Source: Paenibacillus hamazuiensis
GTDB taxonomy: Bacteria > Bacillota > Bacilli > Paenibacillales > NBRC-103111
Assembly: GCF_023276405.1 (NCBI RefSeq)
Contig: NZ_JALRMO010000001.1
Span: 8,161,501-8,225,500, forward strand
DNA length: 64,000 nt
Direction: 5' to 3'
Shown here in pieces: positions 45,401 through 63,246 of the stretch. Under the pieces are notes generated by a model. It was given only the letters and a program-made list of their open reading frames with translations. It was not told the origin of the DNA and made no database searches. Position 1 is the stretch's first letter, and the number at the start of each line of letters is the position of its first letter. Position numbers and translations under genes: made by a program.

Positions 45401-45664
45401 ATGGTGTACGACGCGCCTTCGCAAAAAGCGCCGGCTGACGTCAAAGCGGAAATCCGATTGAACGACAAAGACGGTCCGGTCATCGGCGTGCTGGCCCTGC
45501 CGAATACGGGCAGCGGCTGGGGGACGTACAAAACGGCCGGCGTCCGCCTGGATCAGCTCGTGACCGGCAAGGCGACGATTTGCGTCGTTTTCAAAGGTTC
45601 GACGACAACCAGCCTCATGTATGTAGGCAACCTGGACCGGATGAAATTTTCCAAGGCCAATTAA
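39425..45664 (+). CDS. Secreted GH92 alpha-mannosidase with five CBM6-like modules
   Basis: A 2079-residue exported enzyme. After the signal peptide (about 1-30) come an F5/8C-like domain (about 40-185) and the GH92 catalytic region (about 193-895). GH92 markers are VDYVDPFINTMGDNGQTNPG, FSHLRFSGVGCSGGGG, YTQWGEGYWPSP and the catalytic-site block DDDAGGMSSWFVYSAMGLFP. GH92 enzymes are calcium-dependent exo-alpha-mannosidases that invert. Next are a beta-sandwich (about 905-1085), the 185-residue module shared with the protein at 34133 (about 1085-1272), a Pro/Glu linker and five CBM6-like repeats (about 1320-2079). AGGAGG precedes the ATG by 11 bases. It probably trims alpha-mannans or N-glycan mannose outside the cell. 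Confidence 0.9.
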   Translation: MWKKLISVVMTGLISFSLLTPLTLETASAASDPALQTAETRNVALNAAATASGQCNGNEGARYAVDGKNDTKWCDNSSTAKKWLKLDLGQVYNINRWVVKNAAINESANSPFWNTKSFRLQKSSDGQTWEDVDTVKDNVQSIVERYVPAFSSRYIRFYVDKAADEGTTVRLYELEIYGVDSDKLPAYPATNLAPVDYVDPFINTMGDNGQTNPGPTTPFGLVALGPDSDGGAFSGYYYQDKFLKGFSHLRFSGVGCSGGGGNILMMPETRSFTKNSSEYKQQYDKNSEQASPGYYGVKLASGIGVELTASRNVGFHRYTFPETDTGSVLIDLSNSYAGMVDANLTVENNSEISGMIQSKNVCGHGYYTMYYSIQFDHDFNSYSSWQGDAVGAEPKRNGSNSGVWVNFNTKQGKVIQAKVGLSPISVEQAKYERDHDIAGWDFDAQHTRARNTWSELLNKVEITDADETNKRIFYTQLYHSFLHPNNVTSSSGTFKAGRDENTIRQTSEFGDDFEYYNGWTTWDDFRKYSLFSLLEPKKFENMVKSLVDLYGTRGSYTQWGEGYWPSPTVRNEFNGAVILDAYSKGFTNFDVYKALKGMAIDADNFSISDGEISGKLEKANSASFPMKLAELIGDRAAYEKYKDLALSYKKLWNPKQVDEEGTRRGFFTPNGYTVAKGDVLAVDKYAYQGNLWTYRWSAPQDINGLAQLMGGKKAMAKELQRFFEINEYMAINEPDLHVPYLFNYLGYPYLTQYYVRQFTTEKVAQRYHNHGPYKYEIKSRVYRDDPEGYLPSMDDDAGGMSSWFVYSAMGLFPGTPGEAYFLIGSPIFSEVKLHLDNGKTFTIKANNVSSKNRFIKSAQLNGTNFNQAWIKYADIMSGGTLEFEMDSTPNTSWGAAAGAAPPTLSFTADVDNAYGRQALIAEQSEWKYFDKGQYAGDGWTSLGYDDSGWASGPAMLGYDSTGKVQTKVSYGPDAGNKYPTTYFRKTFEVADVNGIHELDAGLIRDDGAVVYLNGHEVFRTNMPAGEVKYGTYANATVNDERDRITFIVDPAYLVKGTNVLSAEVHQANASSSDIAFEFSLEAVGEMAKPAAPTEPVVDDKANTFGWTFVPGIEQAADYEYSTDGGLKWKPATSNPQTVGPLDYEAGKVQVRVKANESLYRTSGEALLSNAAYTSDIRWDVFDLKADVNRSGNMTVDVTGTLKGNYSDSATAVFQLMDGNEQALMSNAVPVQVGSFELSQLFNVNASKYQMNVYLVDRYNGNIYDSLWLAEPIVSKPETGAPSDPPPPAPEPLPEPLPLPVVKPEPEEPDDPGNEQPGEPDLTLEFENRTEWTSAVNTFNNKPLSTEAGNSGTVVANTFNGAWLAFDNFDFGTQGANKITVEYDAPTNRAPAGSKLEIRLNAVDGELIGTVDLPNTGSAWGTYKTAKTQLSKTVTGKQKLYVVMKGSTTSSLPYIGNFDRLSFEYQKIRNDFALLELEKYDDWSTAVNPQNNGPLKTENGKSGQQVANTFSGAWLAYKGMDFGSEGVNQLSIEYSGNTANCAADAAVEIRLGGVDGLLIGKIATPPTASGWTTYKTATGPLTQTITGVQDIYFVFTGSTDATYKYIGNFDNAGFSYKAPENPGGGQPEPDKVTVEFENKSEWTAAVHPTKGGALRVEPNNGGQVVANTFSGAWLSYKAVDFGTKGKNHMTVVYDAPVQKTPADAAAEIRLGGIAGILVGTVNLTQTGNDWGTYKSAEADLTTTVTGKQDVYLVLKGSADTNHPYVGNLDSFTLEYRGVRTDFAKLELEKYDEWTTALNPQNNGPLKTENGKSGQQVANTFSGAWLAYKRMDFGSEGVNQFTVEYSGNTASCPADATVEVRLGGVNGTLVGKIATPPTANNWSTYKTATGALTQTVTGIQDVYLVLTGTGTATYKYIGNFDNASFSLSAQQPEADVTVELEAYTAWSPDLNTFNSKPLKTEANNGGTVVANTFNGAWMTYQNVDFGTKGKNYVEMVYDAPSQKAPADVKAEIRLNDKDGPVIGVLALPNTGSGWGTYKTAGVRLDQLVTGKATICVVFKGSTTTSLMYVGNLDRMKFSKAN
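43384..45661. repeat. Five tandem CBM6-like coding repeats of about 455 bp
   Basis: Repeat starts lie near 43384, 43840, 44317, 44770 and 45226. Repeats 2 and 4 are nearly identical in DNA over their first 130 bases (for example 43902-43960 against 44842-44900). Repeats 1, 3 and 5 form a second type. The order A-B-A-B-A indicates duplication of a two-module block. Confidence 0.8.
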
Positions 45665-45694
45665 GATCATGTTAATTCGCGTGCAGTTCACAGC

Positions 45695-45728
45695 GGCAGC
45701 CCGTTATTCGCGGGCTGCTTTTTTTCCT
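45695..45728 (+). terminator. Rho-independent terminator of the secreted-enzyme operon
   Basis: GCAGCCCG and CGGGCTGC form a perfect stem around TTATTCG, followed by TTTTTTTCC. Confidence 0.88.
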
Positions 45729-46275
45729 TGGCGGTGCGTTGGCATGCAGTCTCAAACCGGATGTTTTTCCTGCAGCACAATACTCGGGATGAAAGCAAAG
45801 CGTTAAATTTGCAAATTATTAACTTGAGATACAATGGATCGCATGTTAACTTATAAGAGGAAGAACGCCATGGATATAATTCCCAATTAGTACGGAAGAC
45901 AACACTACAAATCGTGGGAAGCAATTCCCGACATCATCCCCGAACCGACATTCAAGCTTTATACCCCTCACCGCGTCCAGACCCGAATGCGCCAACGAGC
46001 TTTCCGCATCATGTCCAAATGAAAAGTAAATCAGGCCAACGAACTGATGCAGAACCGACACACCAAGACCTCTATGCGGCAACGACCATGCAGCGATGAC
46101 GCCCTGCCCTGCTGCGGCGAATCAAAGCAACTATGGCGTCGTCATGATACATCTATGCGCTGACGCTTACGCGCTTAAACGCTAGGAAACGTCTATGCAT
46201 AAAAGCGTCTATGCTGTGAAGCGTTAGTGCTGCGATGTTTCATAATCATAAAACATATCCTATCGGAGGTGCAGC
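45729..46275. other. Long intergenic region before the biosynthetic cluster
   Basis: No convincing gene is seen. TTGCAA (45809-45814) and TACAAT (45830-45835), 15 bases apart, could be a promoter. It is followed by AGAGGAAG and a six-codon open frame starting ATG at 45870 (MDIIPN). From about 46060 to 46240 the sequence is rich in short related words: TCTATGC at 46071, 46152, 46192 and 46208, with GCGCTTA/GCGTTAG-like words between. This could be a structured leader or a binding region for the cluster, but the evidence is weak. Confidence 0.3.
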
Positions 46276-47214
46276 ATGATATTGGAATTCAACGGGGTCA
46301 CCAAAGTTTACTCCGGTCCGAAAAAAACAGAGACCGTAGCAAACGACAATCTCAGCTTGTCCATCAAGGAAGGCGAGATTATGGGGCTCCTCGGCCACAA
46401 CGGAGCCGGCAAAACGACGCTGATGAACCAGGCCGTAGGACTGACCACGCCGACCAGCGGGGAAATTTTGCTGATGGGAAAGTCGGTGGCGAAAGACCCG
46501 GTCAGAGCGAGAACGCTTTGCTCGGTGCAGCCGCAATCGCAATTGCCGCTCGGAAGCCTGACGCCGACGCAGGCCGTATCGATTATGGGCAAAATGCGCG
46601 GAGGGCGTCCCGAAGATGTATCCCGGCGGATGAAGCAGCTGTTTGAGGCGCTCGATATCGGCAGTTGGGCGAACAAGGAGGGCATGCACCTGTCGGGCGG
46701 CGTTCGCAGGTTGACGGCTTTTTGCATGGCGGTGGTCACTCCGGGCAAGGTGGTCATCCTGGACGAGCCGACGAACGATGTCGATCCTGTGCGGCGCCGT
46801 TATCTTTGGGGCGAGATCCGCAAGCTGACCGACAACGGAAGTTCGGTCATCCTGGTAACGCATAATGTGCTCGAAGCCGAGAAGGCGGTGGACCGCGTCG
46901 CTATTTTACATAAAGGCAAGTTTTTGGCGCTCGGAACCCCTTCCGAGGTGAAGCGTTCGTTCAGCAGCCATCTTCGCCTTGAGGCAAGCCTCGCAACAAA
47001 CGATCCGATCGAAACGCCGGGCTGGGCGCTATCCGCTCATCGGACCGGGGAGCGCGTAACGTATGCACTGGAGCAGGGGGCGGTAACTGTGGCGATCGAT
47101 TGGGCGGGCGAACGGGTCAATCAGGGCAGCTTTATCGATTATTCGTTATCCCCGACGACCCTCGAAGACGTCTATGTGCAGCTCACCGAGGAGAAGGAGG
47201 GGCAGCCCCAATGA
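46276..47214 (+). CDS. ABC transporter ATP-binding protein (ABC-2 exporter type)
   Basis: A 312-residue ATPase. Walker A is GHNGAGKTT (about residues 41-49), the signature reads LSGGVRR, Walker B is VVILDEPTND, and the switch His follows in VTHNV. The C-terminal 90 residues are the extension typical of drug-export ATPases. GGAGG lies a few bases upstream. It overlaps the permease gene by four bases (ATGA). As first gene of the run leading into the megasynthase, it is likely to serve export of, or self-protection against, the product. Confidence 0.9.
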   Translation: MILEFNGVTKVYSGPKKTETVANDNLSLSIKEGEIMGLLGHNGAGKTTLMNQAVGLTTPTSGEILLMGKSVAKDPVRARTLCSVQPQSQLPLGSLTPTQAVSIMGKMRGGRPEDVSRRMKQLFEALDIGSWANKEGMHLSGGVRRLTAFCMAVVTPGKVVILDEPTNDVDPVRRRYLWGEIRKLTDNGSSVILVTHNVLEAEKAVDRVAILHKGKFLALGTPSEVKRSFSSHLRLEASLATNDPIETPGWALSAHRTGERVTYALEQGAVTVAIDWAGERVNQGSFIDYSLSPTTLEDVYVQLTEEKEGQPQ

Positions 47215-47942
47215 ATGTGTGGAAGCAGTTCGGCTACGTTTTTCAATTGCAGTTTTTGCGGAGCGCCGGGCATCTGGTGTTTTTCGCCATCATCCAAATC
47301 ATGATTTCGCTCGGTATCGTCATCGGTTTCACCTATTTGTTCGATAATCCCGACCCGCACACGGTTTTATTCCTGGCCACCGGGGCGCCGACGATTATTT
47401 TGATATTGACGGGGCTTGTCATATTGCCGCAGCAGATCGCCAGCGCGAAAGTCGAAGGTTATATCGATTTCGTCCGCACATGGCCCGTGAACCGCGCGGT
47501 GATTATGTCGGCCGATACGCTGATCTGGCTGCTTATCACGATTCCCGGCATCGTGCTGGCGTCGCTTTGCGCCCATTTCATTTTTCATCCCGGGTATGAC
47601 ATATCGTGGACGATCATTCCGGCCATGCTGCTCACGGCGCTCACCTCGATCGGCGTCGGCTACGGATTTTCCTACGGCTTGCCGCCGCAAGGCTCGATGG
47701 CTCTTTCCCAGGTGCTGATCTTCGGGGCTCTCATGTTCTCGCCGATCAACTTTCCGATGGAACGCCTTCCGGAATGGCTGCAAGCGCTGCACAGCGTGCT
47801 GCCGCTTTATTCGATGGCCGAGGTCATCCGCGCTTCCATGGCGGCCTCCACCTTCGCCGTCGATGCCAAGCATTACATCATTCTGACCATCTGGGCCGTG
47901 ATCGGGTATGGCGGAGCCATCCTTGTGCTGAACCGGAAGTAA
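47211..47942 (+). CDS. ABC-2 type transporter permease
   Basis: A 243-residue membrane protein with six hydrophobic segments, partner of the ATPase at 46276. The last segments, FGALMFSPINFPMERLPEWL and AVIGYGGAILVLN, fit ABC-2 exporters with a periplasm-facing loop. The start at 47211 has AAGGAGGGG upstream and overlaps the ATPase stop. The cluster biosynthetic genes begin 30 bases after its stop. Confidence 0.85.
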   Translation: MNVWKQFGYVFQLQFLRSAGHLVFFAIIQIMISLGIVIGFTYLFDNPDPHTVLFLATGAPTIILILTGLVILPQQIASAKVEGYIDFVRTWPVNRAVIMSADTLIWLLITIPGIVLASLCAHFIFHPGYDISWTIIPAMLLTALTSIGVGYGFSYGLPPQGSMALSQVLIFGALMFSPINFPMERLPEWLQALHSVLPLYSMAEVIRASMAASTFAVDAKHYIILTIWAVIGYGGAILVLNRK

Positions 47943-47972
47943 AGATTATCGGACGAAAGCGGGAGTTGCGAG

Positions 47973-48818
47973 ATGACGGTGGTTGCAGTGGTTGGAGCGG
48001 GTGTGATGGGCGTCGATGTAGCCGCAACGGCGGCGCATTACGGATACGACGTCATTTTGAAGGATGTCGACCCCGGCGTTTTGTCGGAGGCGCCTGCTAT
48101 CATGCGCAGAAACGTGCGGAGCTACCGCATGGTGTCCCCGGAGCTTCAGGAATGGAACGCGGCTGACATCGTCGGCCGGATTACGTTCACGGATACATAC
48201 GAAGGTTTTGGACAGGCCGATTGGGTCATTGAAAACGTGACGGAGGACTGGGAAGTCAAAAGCGCGGTGTATAAGGAATTAAGCGGGGTTTGTTCCGCGG
48301 AAGCGTTCTTTGCCGTCAATACGAGCTGCATCTCGATTACGAAATTGGCGGCGCTGATGCCGCGTCCCGAGCGCGTGATCGGCATGCATTTCATGAATCC
48401 GGTTCCGCTCAAGGAGGCGGTCGAGACGGTGCGCGGCTTCCATACGTCGGAGGAGACGATCGCAGCCTCCGAAAGCTTGCTGCGCAGCATGAACAAGACG
48501 GCCATCTTGGTGAACGATTTCCCCGGTTTCGTGGCCAACCGCCTTTCCCATCTGTTTATGAACGAAGCGGCGTTTCTCGTTCAGGATCGCGTGGCCGAGC
48601 CGGCGCAGATCGACGCCATTTTCAAGCAGGGGTACGGTCACAGGATGGGACCGCTCGAAACAGCGGATTTGATCGGGCTCGATACGGTCGTCCGTTCGCT
48701 GGAAGTGCTTTATCAAAATTACCAGGACCCGAAGTTCCGCTGCTGTCCTCTGCTCAGGCAGATGGTCGACGCGGGATTGTACGGGCGAAAGAGCGGACGC
48801 GGTTTTAACATGTATTAG
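47973..48818 (+). CDS. 3-hydroxyacyl-CoA-dehydrogenase-like enzyme of the extender-unit cassette (FkbK-like)
   Basis: A 281-residue NAD-dependent dehydrogenase. The Rossmann motif is VVGAGVMGVDVAATAA (about residues 5-20). The catalytic region has NTSCISITKLA and GMHFMNPVPLKEAVETV with its active-site His, then NDFPGFVANR. In FK520, zwittermicin and related pathways the homologue (FkbK/ZmaG) oxidises glyceryl-ACP as the first oxidation toward 2-hydroxymalonyl-ACP. The three genes that follow are the other parts of that set, which is the main reason for this reading; alone it would be called a 3-hydroxybutyryl-CoA dehydrogenase. Confidence 0.85.
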   Translation: MTVVAVVGAGVMGVDVAATAAHYGYDVILKDVDPGVLSEAPAIMRRNVRSYRMVSPELQEWNAADIVGRITFTDTYEGFGQADWVIENVTEDWEVKSAVYKELSGVCSAEAFFAVNTSCISITKLAALMPRPERVIGMHFMNPVPLKEAVETVRGFHTSEETIAASESLLRSMNKTAILVNDFPGFVANRLSHLFMNEAAFLVQDRVAEPAQIDAIFKQGYGHRMGPLETADLIGLDTVVRSLEVLYQNYQDPKFRCCPLLRQMVDAGLYGRKSGRGFNMY

Positions 48819-48844
48819 AAGCGCGTTTTGAGGAGGGGTTCGAT

Positions 48845-49882
48845 TTGAAGGAAATCAAATGTGTCGTTTGGGATTTGGACAATACGATGTGGGACGGCAT
48901 CCTGGCCGAGGGCGATCAGGTTCGTCTGAAGCCGGGCATTGCGCATATCGTACAAACGCTGGACGCGCGCGGCATTCTGCTGTCCATCGCCAGCAAAAAC
49001 AGCTATGACGATGCGATGTCGCAATTGAAAACGTTCGGTCTCGATGAATACTTCCTGTATCCGCAAATCGGCTGGAACGCCAAATCCGCATCGATTGCAG
49101 CCATTCAGCGGGAGCTGAACATCGGGATGGACACGATTCTTTTCCTGGATGACCAGGCTTTCGAGCGGGACGAGGTCAAGTCCGTATATCCGGAGGTAAC
49201 CGTCGTCGACTCGGCCGAATATAACGATATGCTCGCCTGGCCCCGCCTGAATCCGAAGTTCATCACCGAGGACAGCGCCCGGCGCCGGCAGATGTATCTC
49301 GAGGACCAGAAACGCAAGGCGGAGGAGGAAGAATACGAAGGCCCCACTTCGGAATTTTTGGCCGGTCTGAATATGGAATTTACCGTCTCCGTGGCGCGGG
49401 AGGACGATTTGCAGCGTGCAGCGGAGCTGACCGTGCGAACCAACCAGCTCAATTCCACCGGCATTCCCTACGGCTACGACGAGCTGAGGGGGCTGATGAT
49501 TTCCCCGAAGCATCGCTTGTGGATTTGCGAGCTGACGGACAAATATGGCTCTTACGGAAAAATCGGCCTCGTCCTGGTGGAAGCGGTGGAGGACGTCTGG
49601 ATCATCCGGCTGCTGCTCATGTCATGCCGTACGGTCGCCAGGGGCGTCGGCTCGGTGCTGCTGACCTTTCTGATGAAGGAGGCCAAGGCCGAGGGCAAAA
49701 GGCTGCAGGCGGATTTTCGCCGCACGGAGCGCAACCGGCCGATGCTGATGACTTATCAGTTCGCAGGCTTCAAGGAAGCGAGCCGGGTAAACGATGTCAT
49801 TTTGTTCGAGAACGACCTGACCGACATTCAGGAGTATCCTCCCTACATAAAGGTCCGTTATTTGGAAAACATTCGAAAGTAA
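48845..49882 (+). CDS. FkbH-like HAD-superfamily glyceryl-ACP loading enzyme
   Basis: A 345-residue protein. An N-terminal HAD-IIIC domain (about 1-150) has the nucleophile motif VVWDLDNTMWDG (Asp10, Asp12). The C-terminal GNAT-like domain (about 175-340) is the typical FkbH layout. FkbH-type enzymes take 1,3-bisphosphoglycerate, dephosphorylate it and load glycerate onto a free-standing ACP. The start is TTG at 48845, with GAGGAGGGG 6 bases upstream. The ACP it would load lies 13 bases downstream. Confidence 0.92.
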   Translation: MKEIKCVVWDLDNTMWDGILAEGDQVRLKPGIAHIVQTLDARGILLSIASKNSYDDAMSQLKTFGLDEYFLYPQIGWNAKSASIAAIQRELNIGMDTILFLDDQAFERDEVKSVYPEVTVVDSAEYNDMLAWPRLNPKFITEDSARRRQMYLEDQKRKAEEEEYEGPTSEFLAGLNMEFTVSVAREDDLQRAAELTVRTNQLNSTGIPYGYDELRGLMISPKHRLWICELTDKYGSYGKIGLVLVEAVEDVWIIRLLLMSCRTVARGVGSVLLTFLMKEAKAEGKRLQADFRRTERNRPMLMTYQFAGFKEASRVNDVILFENDLTDIQEYPPYIKVRYLENIRK

Positions 49883-49895
49883 AAGGATGGTATCG

Positions 49896-50168
49896 ATGAT
49901 GCACATAGAGAGCGAAGCGCGCTCCGTCATTCGCAAGTTTATTGAGCAAAACATGAGCGCGTTCAAGGATGCCGACGAGCTCGGCGACTCCGACAATATT
50001 TTTGAAAAAGGATTCGTCACTTCCATTTTCGCCGTACGTCTGCTCGATTTCATTGAAAACAAGTTCGACGTCCAGGTGCCGGATGAGGACATCACGCTCG
50101 TTAATTTTTGCTCCGTGGACCGGATGATTGCCTTGATCGGCAGGATCAGGAGCGCCGCCAATGTCTGA
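49896..50168 (+). CDS. Free-standing acyl carrier protein of the extender-unit cassette (FkbJ-like)
   Basis: A 90-residue carrier protein. The phosphopantetheine site is Ser43 in EKGFVTSIFAVRLLDFIE. The GxVTS form, rather than LGxDS, is typical of ACPs paired with FkbH enzymes. The start at 49896 is chosen because AAAGGA lies 8 bases upstream; an earlier ATG at 49887 overlaps that site. It overlaps the dehydrogenase gene by eight bases. It should carry the glyceryl group through oxidation to hydroxymalonyl. Confidence 0.88.
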   Translation: MMHIESEARSVIRKFIEQNMSAFKDADELGDSDNIFEKGFVTSIFAVRLLDFIENKFDVQVPDEDITLVNFCSVDRMIALIGRIRSAANV

Positions 50169-51297
50169 AGCGCGCGAGGAATACGTTCTCGAGGCGGCGA
50201 GAGAGTATGCCGAGGCGGTCATCCGGCCGCAGGCCGGGCAGTTCGACCGGCAGGAATCGCTGCCGAGAGAAGTCATCGACGGCCTCGCCTCCCGGGGGCT
50301 GCTCGGCGCCGCCATTCCCGCCGAATACGGCGGACTCGGACTGGATCCGCTCCGTTACGGGGCGCTTACGGAAATCATCGGCAAAGCGTGCTGCTCCACC
50401 CGCGCCCTGCTCACGGTGCATACCTCGCTTGTGGGCGAAACGCTGGTCAGGCTGGGAACCCAAGCGCAGCGCGAGCGGTTCCTGCCGGATATGGCCCGGG
50501 GCAGCCGCATCGCCTGTTTTGCTTTGTCCGAGCCGGGGGTCGGCACCGATGCCACCTCGGTCACGACAAGCTCCCGGAAGCAAGGGGACGTTTACGTACT
50601 GAACGGCAGAAAAAAATGGATCTCCTTCGCCGCCATCGCCGATCTGTTTCTTGTATTCGCTTCGGACGGCGATAAGGTGAGCGCGTTTCTGGCCGAACGT
50701 TCGATGCCGGGCTTGTCGGTGAAACCGATGAGCGGTCTGCTTGGCAACCGCGCTGCGCATATGGCCGAGGTGATCTTCGAGAACGTGGAAGTGCCGGCCG
50801 AAAATATGGTGGGACGCCCGGGAACCGGCTTCAGCTTCGTTGCGAACACCGCTTTGTTTTACGGGCGGTACAGCATTGCCTGGGCGGGGGTGGCGATCGG
50901 TCAAGCCGCGCTTGAAGAAATGGTGGGTTATGCGCGAGAGCGGGAGCAGTTCGGCCGGAAAATCGGAGAGTTCCAGCTCATCCAGGGTATAATCGCCGAC
51001 AGCGTGACGCGGGTTCATGCGGCGAGAGCGCTGTGCGAGCGAAGCGGACGAATGCGGTTGTCCGGAGACGACGATGCGGTGATGGAAGTGAACATCGCCA
51101 AATATTTCAGCTCCAAAACGGCACTGCAGGTTGCTTCGGATGCGGTGCAGGTATTCGGCGGAAACGGCTGTTGGAACGAATATCCGGTGGAGCGGCTTTT
51201 CCGCGAATCGAAAATATTGGAAATTATCGAAGGTACGTCGCAAGTGCAGCAAGTTATGATTGCAGGCCACGGCATGCGCAAATATCGCCGGCCTTAA
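50161..51297 (+). CDS. Acyl-CoA-dehydrogenase-like enzyme of the extender-unit cassette (FkbI-like)
   Basis: A 378-residue FAD enzyme of the acyl-CoA dehydrogenase fold. Recognisable blocks are IPAEYGGLGLDPLRYGALTE, CFALSEPGVGTDATSVTTSS, REREQFGRKIGEFQLIQGII and VFGGNGCWNEYPVERLFRES. The catalytic-region Glu357 lies in IIEGTSQVQQ. Its FkbI/ZmaE homologues act on the ACP-bound three-carbon unit to complete oxidation to 2-hydroxymalonyl-ACP. It is translationally coupled to the ACP gene and followed 23 bases later by the megasynthase. Confidence 0.9.
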   Translation: MSEAREEYVLEAAREYAEAVIRPQAGQFDRQESLPREVIDGLASRGLLGAAIPAEYGGLGLDPLRYGALTEIIGKACCSTRALLTVHTSLVGETLVRLGTQAQRERFLPDMARGSRIACFALSEPGVGTDATSVTTSSRKQGDVYVLNGRKKWISFAAIADLFLVFASDGDKVSAFLAERSMPGLSVKPMSGLLGNRAAHMAEVIFENVEVPAENMVGRPGTGFSFVANTALFYGRYSIAWAGVAIGQAALEEMVGYAREREQFGRKIGEFQLIQGIIADSVTRVHAARALCERSGRMRLSGDDDAVMEVNIAKYFSSKTALQVASDAVQVFGGNGCWNEYPVERLFRESKILEIIEGTSQVQQVMIAGHGMRKYRRP

Positions 51298-51320
51298 GCC
51301 GTGTTTTTTGGGAGGCTCCT

Positions 51321-61973
<10,653 letters not shown>

Positions 61974-61989
61974 GAGGAGTCTACTTGGT

Positions 61990-63246
61990 ATGGGTAAAAT
62001 CGCAGTTCTGTTTCCGGGGCAAGCCTCCCAGTATGTCGGGATGGGCAAAACATGGTACGAACGCCACGAATCGGTTCGGGAGCGCTTCTCCGAAGCTTCG
62101 GAGATACTTGGATTCGATCTCGCCGAGCTGATGTTCAGCGGCCCTGCGGCCCGGCTGAACCAAACGGAAAATACGCAGCCGGCTTTGCTTGTGCTCAGCG
62201 TGGCCATGTTCGAAGCGATCCGCCGCGAGGATGGCATCCGCCCCTCCTATCTGGCCGGCCACAGCATCGGCGAGTTGTCCGCCTTGACGGCGGCCGGCGT
62301 CATCGGGTTTGCCGATGCCGTCCGGCTGGCGCGTATCCGGGGCGAAGCGATGGCAGCCTGCTCGGAAGGCAGCGGGGGCGGCATGATGGCCGTAACGGGC
62401 ATCACCGGCGCCGAAGTTGCCGCCGTGCTGATGGGCATCGATCCGGACGGCGTCTCCGTGCAGGTCGCCAACTATAACTCGCCGAAGCAAACGGTTTTAT
62501 CCGGCAGCGCGGAAGGGCTGAAGCTTGCCGGCGAACGCATTGCGAAGCTCGGGGCGGATGCCAAGGTGATCCCGCTCAACGTCAGCGGGCCGTTCCACAG
62601 CCGCTTCATGGCCGGCGCCGCCGAAGCTTTGGAGAAGGCGCTGCAGCCTGTGCAGCTTGGCGCCATGGCCGTTCCCGTCGTCTCCTGCCTGAACGGGCAG
62701 CCGTACGTGCCGGACGACGATATCAAAGCGTCGCTTGTCGCCCAGGTGACGCAGCCCGTGCGCTGGACGTCCGTTTTGTCCACTTTGATGGAAGCGGGAG
62801 TAGAACAGTGGCTCGAGGTCGGTCCGAAGGACGTGCTGAAGAAGCTGACGCTGCATACGTTCCCCGGCGCGAACGCGTACGCGTACGACGACGAAGCGGA
62901 CCGCGAGCGCCAGGCGCAAAGCAAGCTGAACCGGCCGAACCTGGTCGGGCTCTGCATGGGGGCGGCGGTATGCACACGCAACTCGAACTTCGACGAGGCG
63001 GCCTACGAGCGTGGGGTCATCAAGCCGTATCAGGAGCTTCAGGCGCTGTACGAATCGGCGGAGAAGGAAGGCCGCGTGCCGACTCAGGAAGAGATGGGCA
63101 GGGCGCTGAGCCTGCTTCGCGTTATTTTCGAAACGAAAGGAACTCCGGCGGAGGAGCGGGTGCAGAGGTTTAAGCATATTCTCGCGGCGACGGATACGGA
63201 AGAGCTGTTTCCCGAATATGCAGATTTGATTCTGGAGGGAGCGTAA
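61990..63246 (+). CDS. Free-standing malonyl-transferase of the FenF/ItuD trans-acting type
   Basis: A 418-residue acyltransferase. It has the FabD fold (about 1-290) with LFPGQASQYVGMGKTWYE, the nucleophile Ser92 in GHSIGELSAL, and the histidine motif NVSGPFHSRFM. After residue 300 comes a 110-residue helical extension (YERGVIKPYQELQALYESAE), as in FenF/ItuD/BaeC-type enzymes, which are about 400 residues long. It should load malonyl onto carrier domains of PKS modules lacking their own AT, such as the one that follows. Its TAA overlaps the ATG of the next gene by one base. Confidence 0.88.
   Translation: MGKIAVLFPGQASQYVGMGKTWYERHESVRERFSEASEILGFDLAELMFSGPAARLNQTENTQPALLVLSVAMFEAIRREDGIRPSYLAGHSIGELSALTAAGVIGFADAVRLARIRGEAMAACSEGSGGGMMAVTGITGAEVAAVLMGIDPDGVSVQVANYNSPKQTVLSGSAEGLKLAGERIAKLGADAKVIPLNVSGPFHSRFMAGAAEALEKALQPVQLGAMAVPVVSCLNGQPYVPDDDIKASLVAQVTQPVRWTSVLSTLMEAGVEQWLEVGPKDVLKKLTLHTFPGANAYAYDDEADRERQAQSKLNRPNLVGLCMGAAVCTRNSNFDEAAYERGVIKPYQELQALYESAEKEGRVPTQEEMGRALSLLRVIFETKGTPAEERVQRFKHILAATDTEELFPEYADLILEGA

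Noticed and set aside
47973-48818. Primary-metabolism 3-hydroxybutyryl-CoA dehydrogenase of beta-oxidation
   Set aside because: The protein alone would allow this, but the directly following FkbH, ACP and acyl-CoA dehydrogenase genes make the extender-unit role far more likely.
51033-51320. N-terminal extension of the megasynthase from 51033
   Set aside because: It overlaps the acyl-CoA dehydrogenase gene in another frame, has an Arg-rich non-protein-like sequence, and GGAGG sits properly before ATG 51321, where the ligase domain begins.
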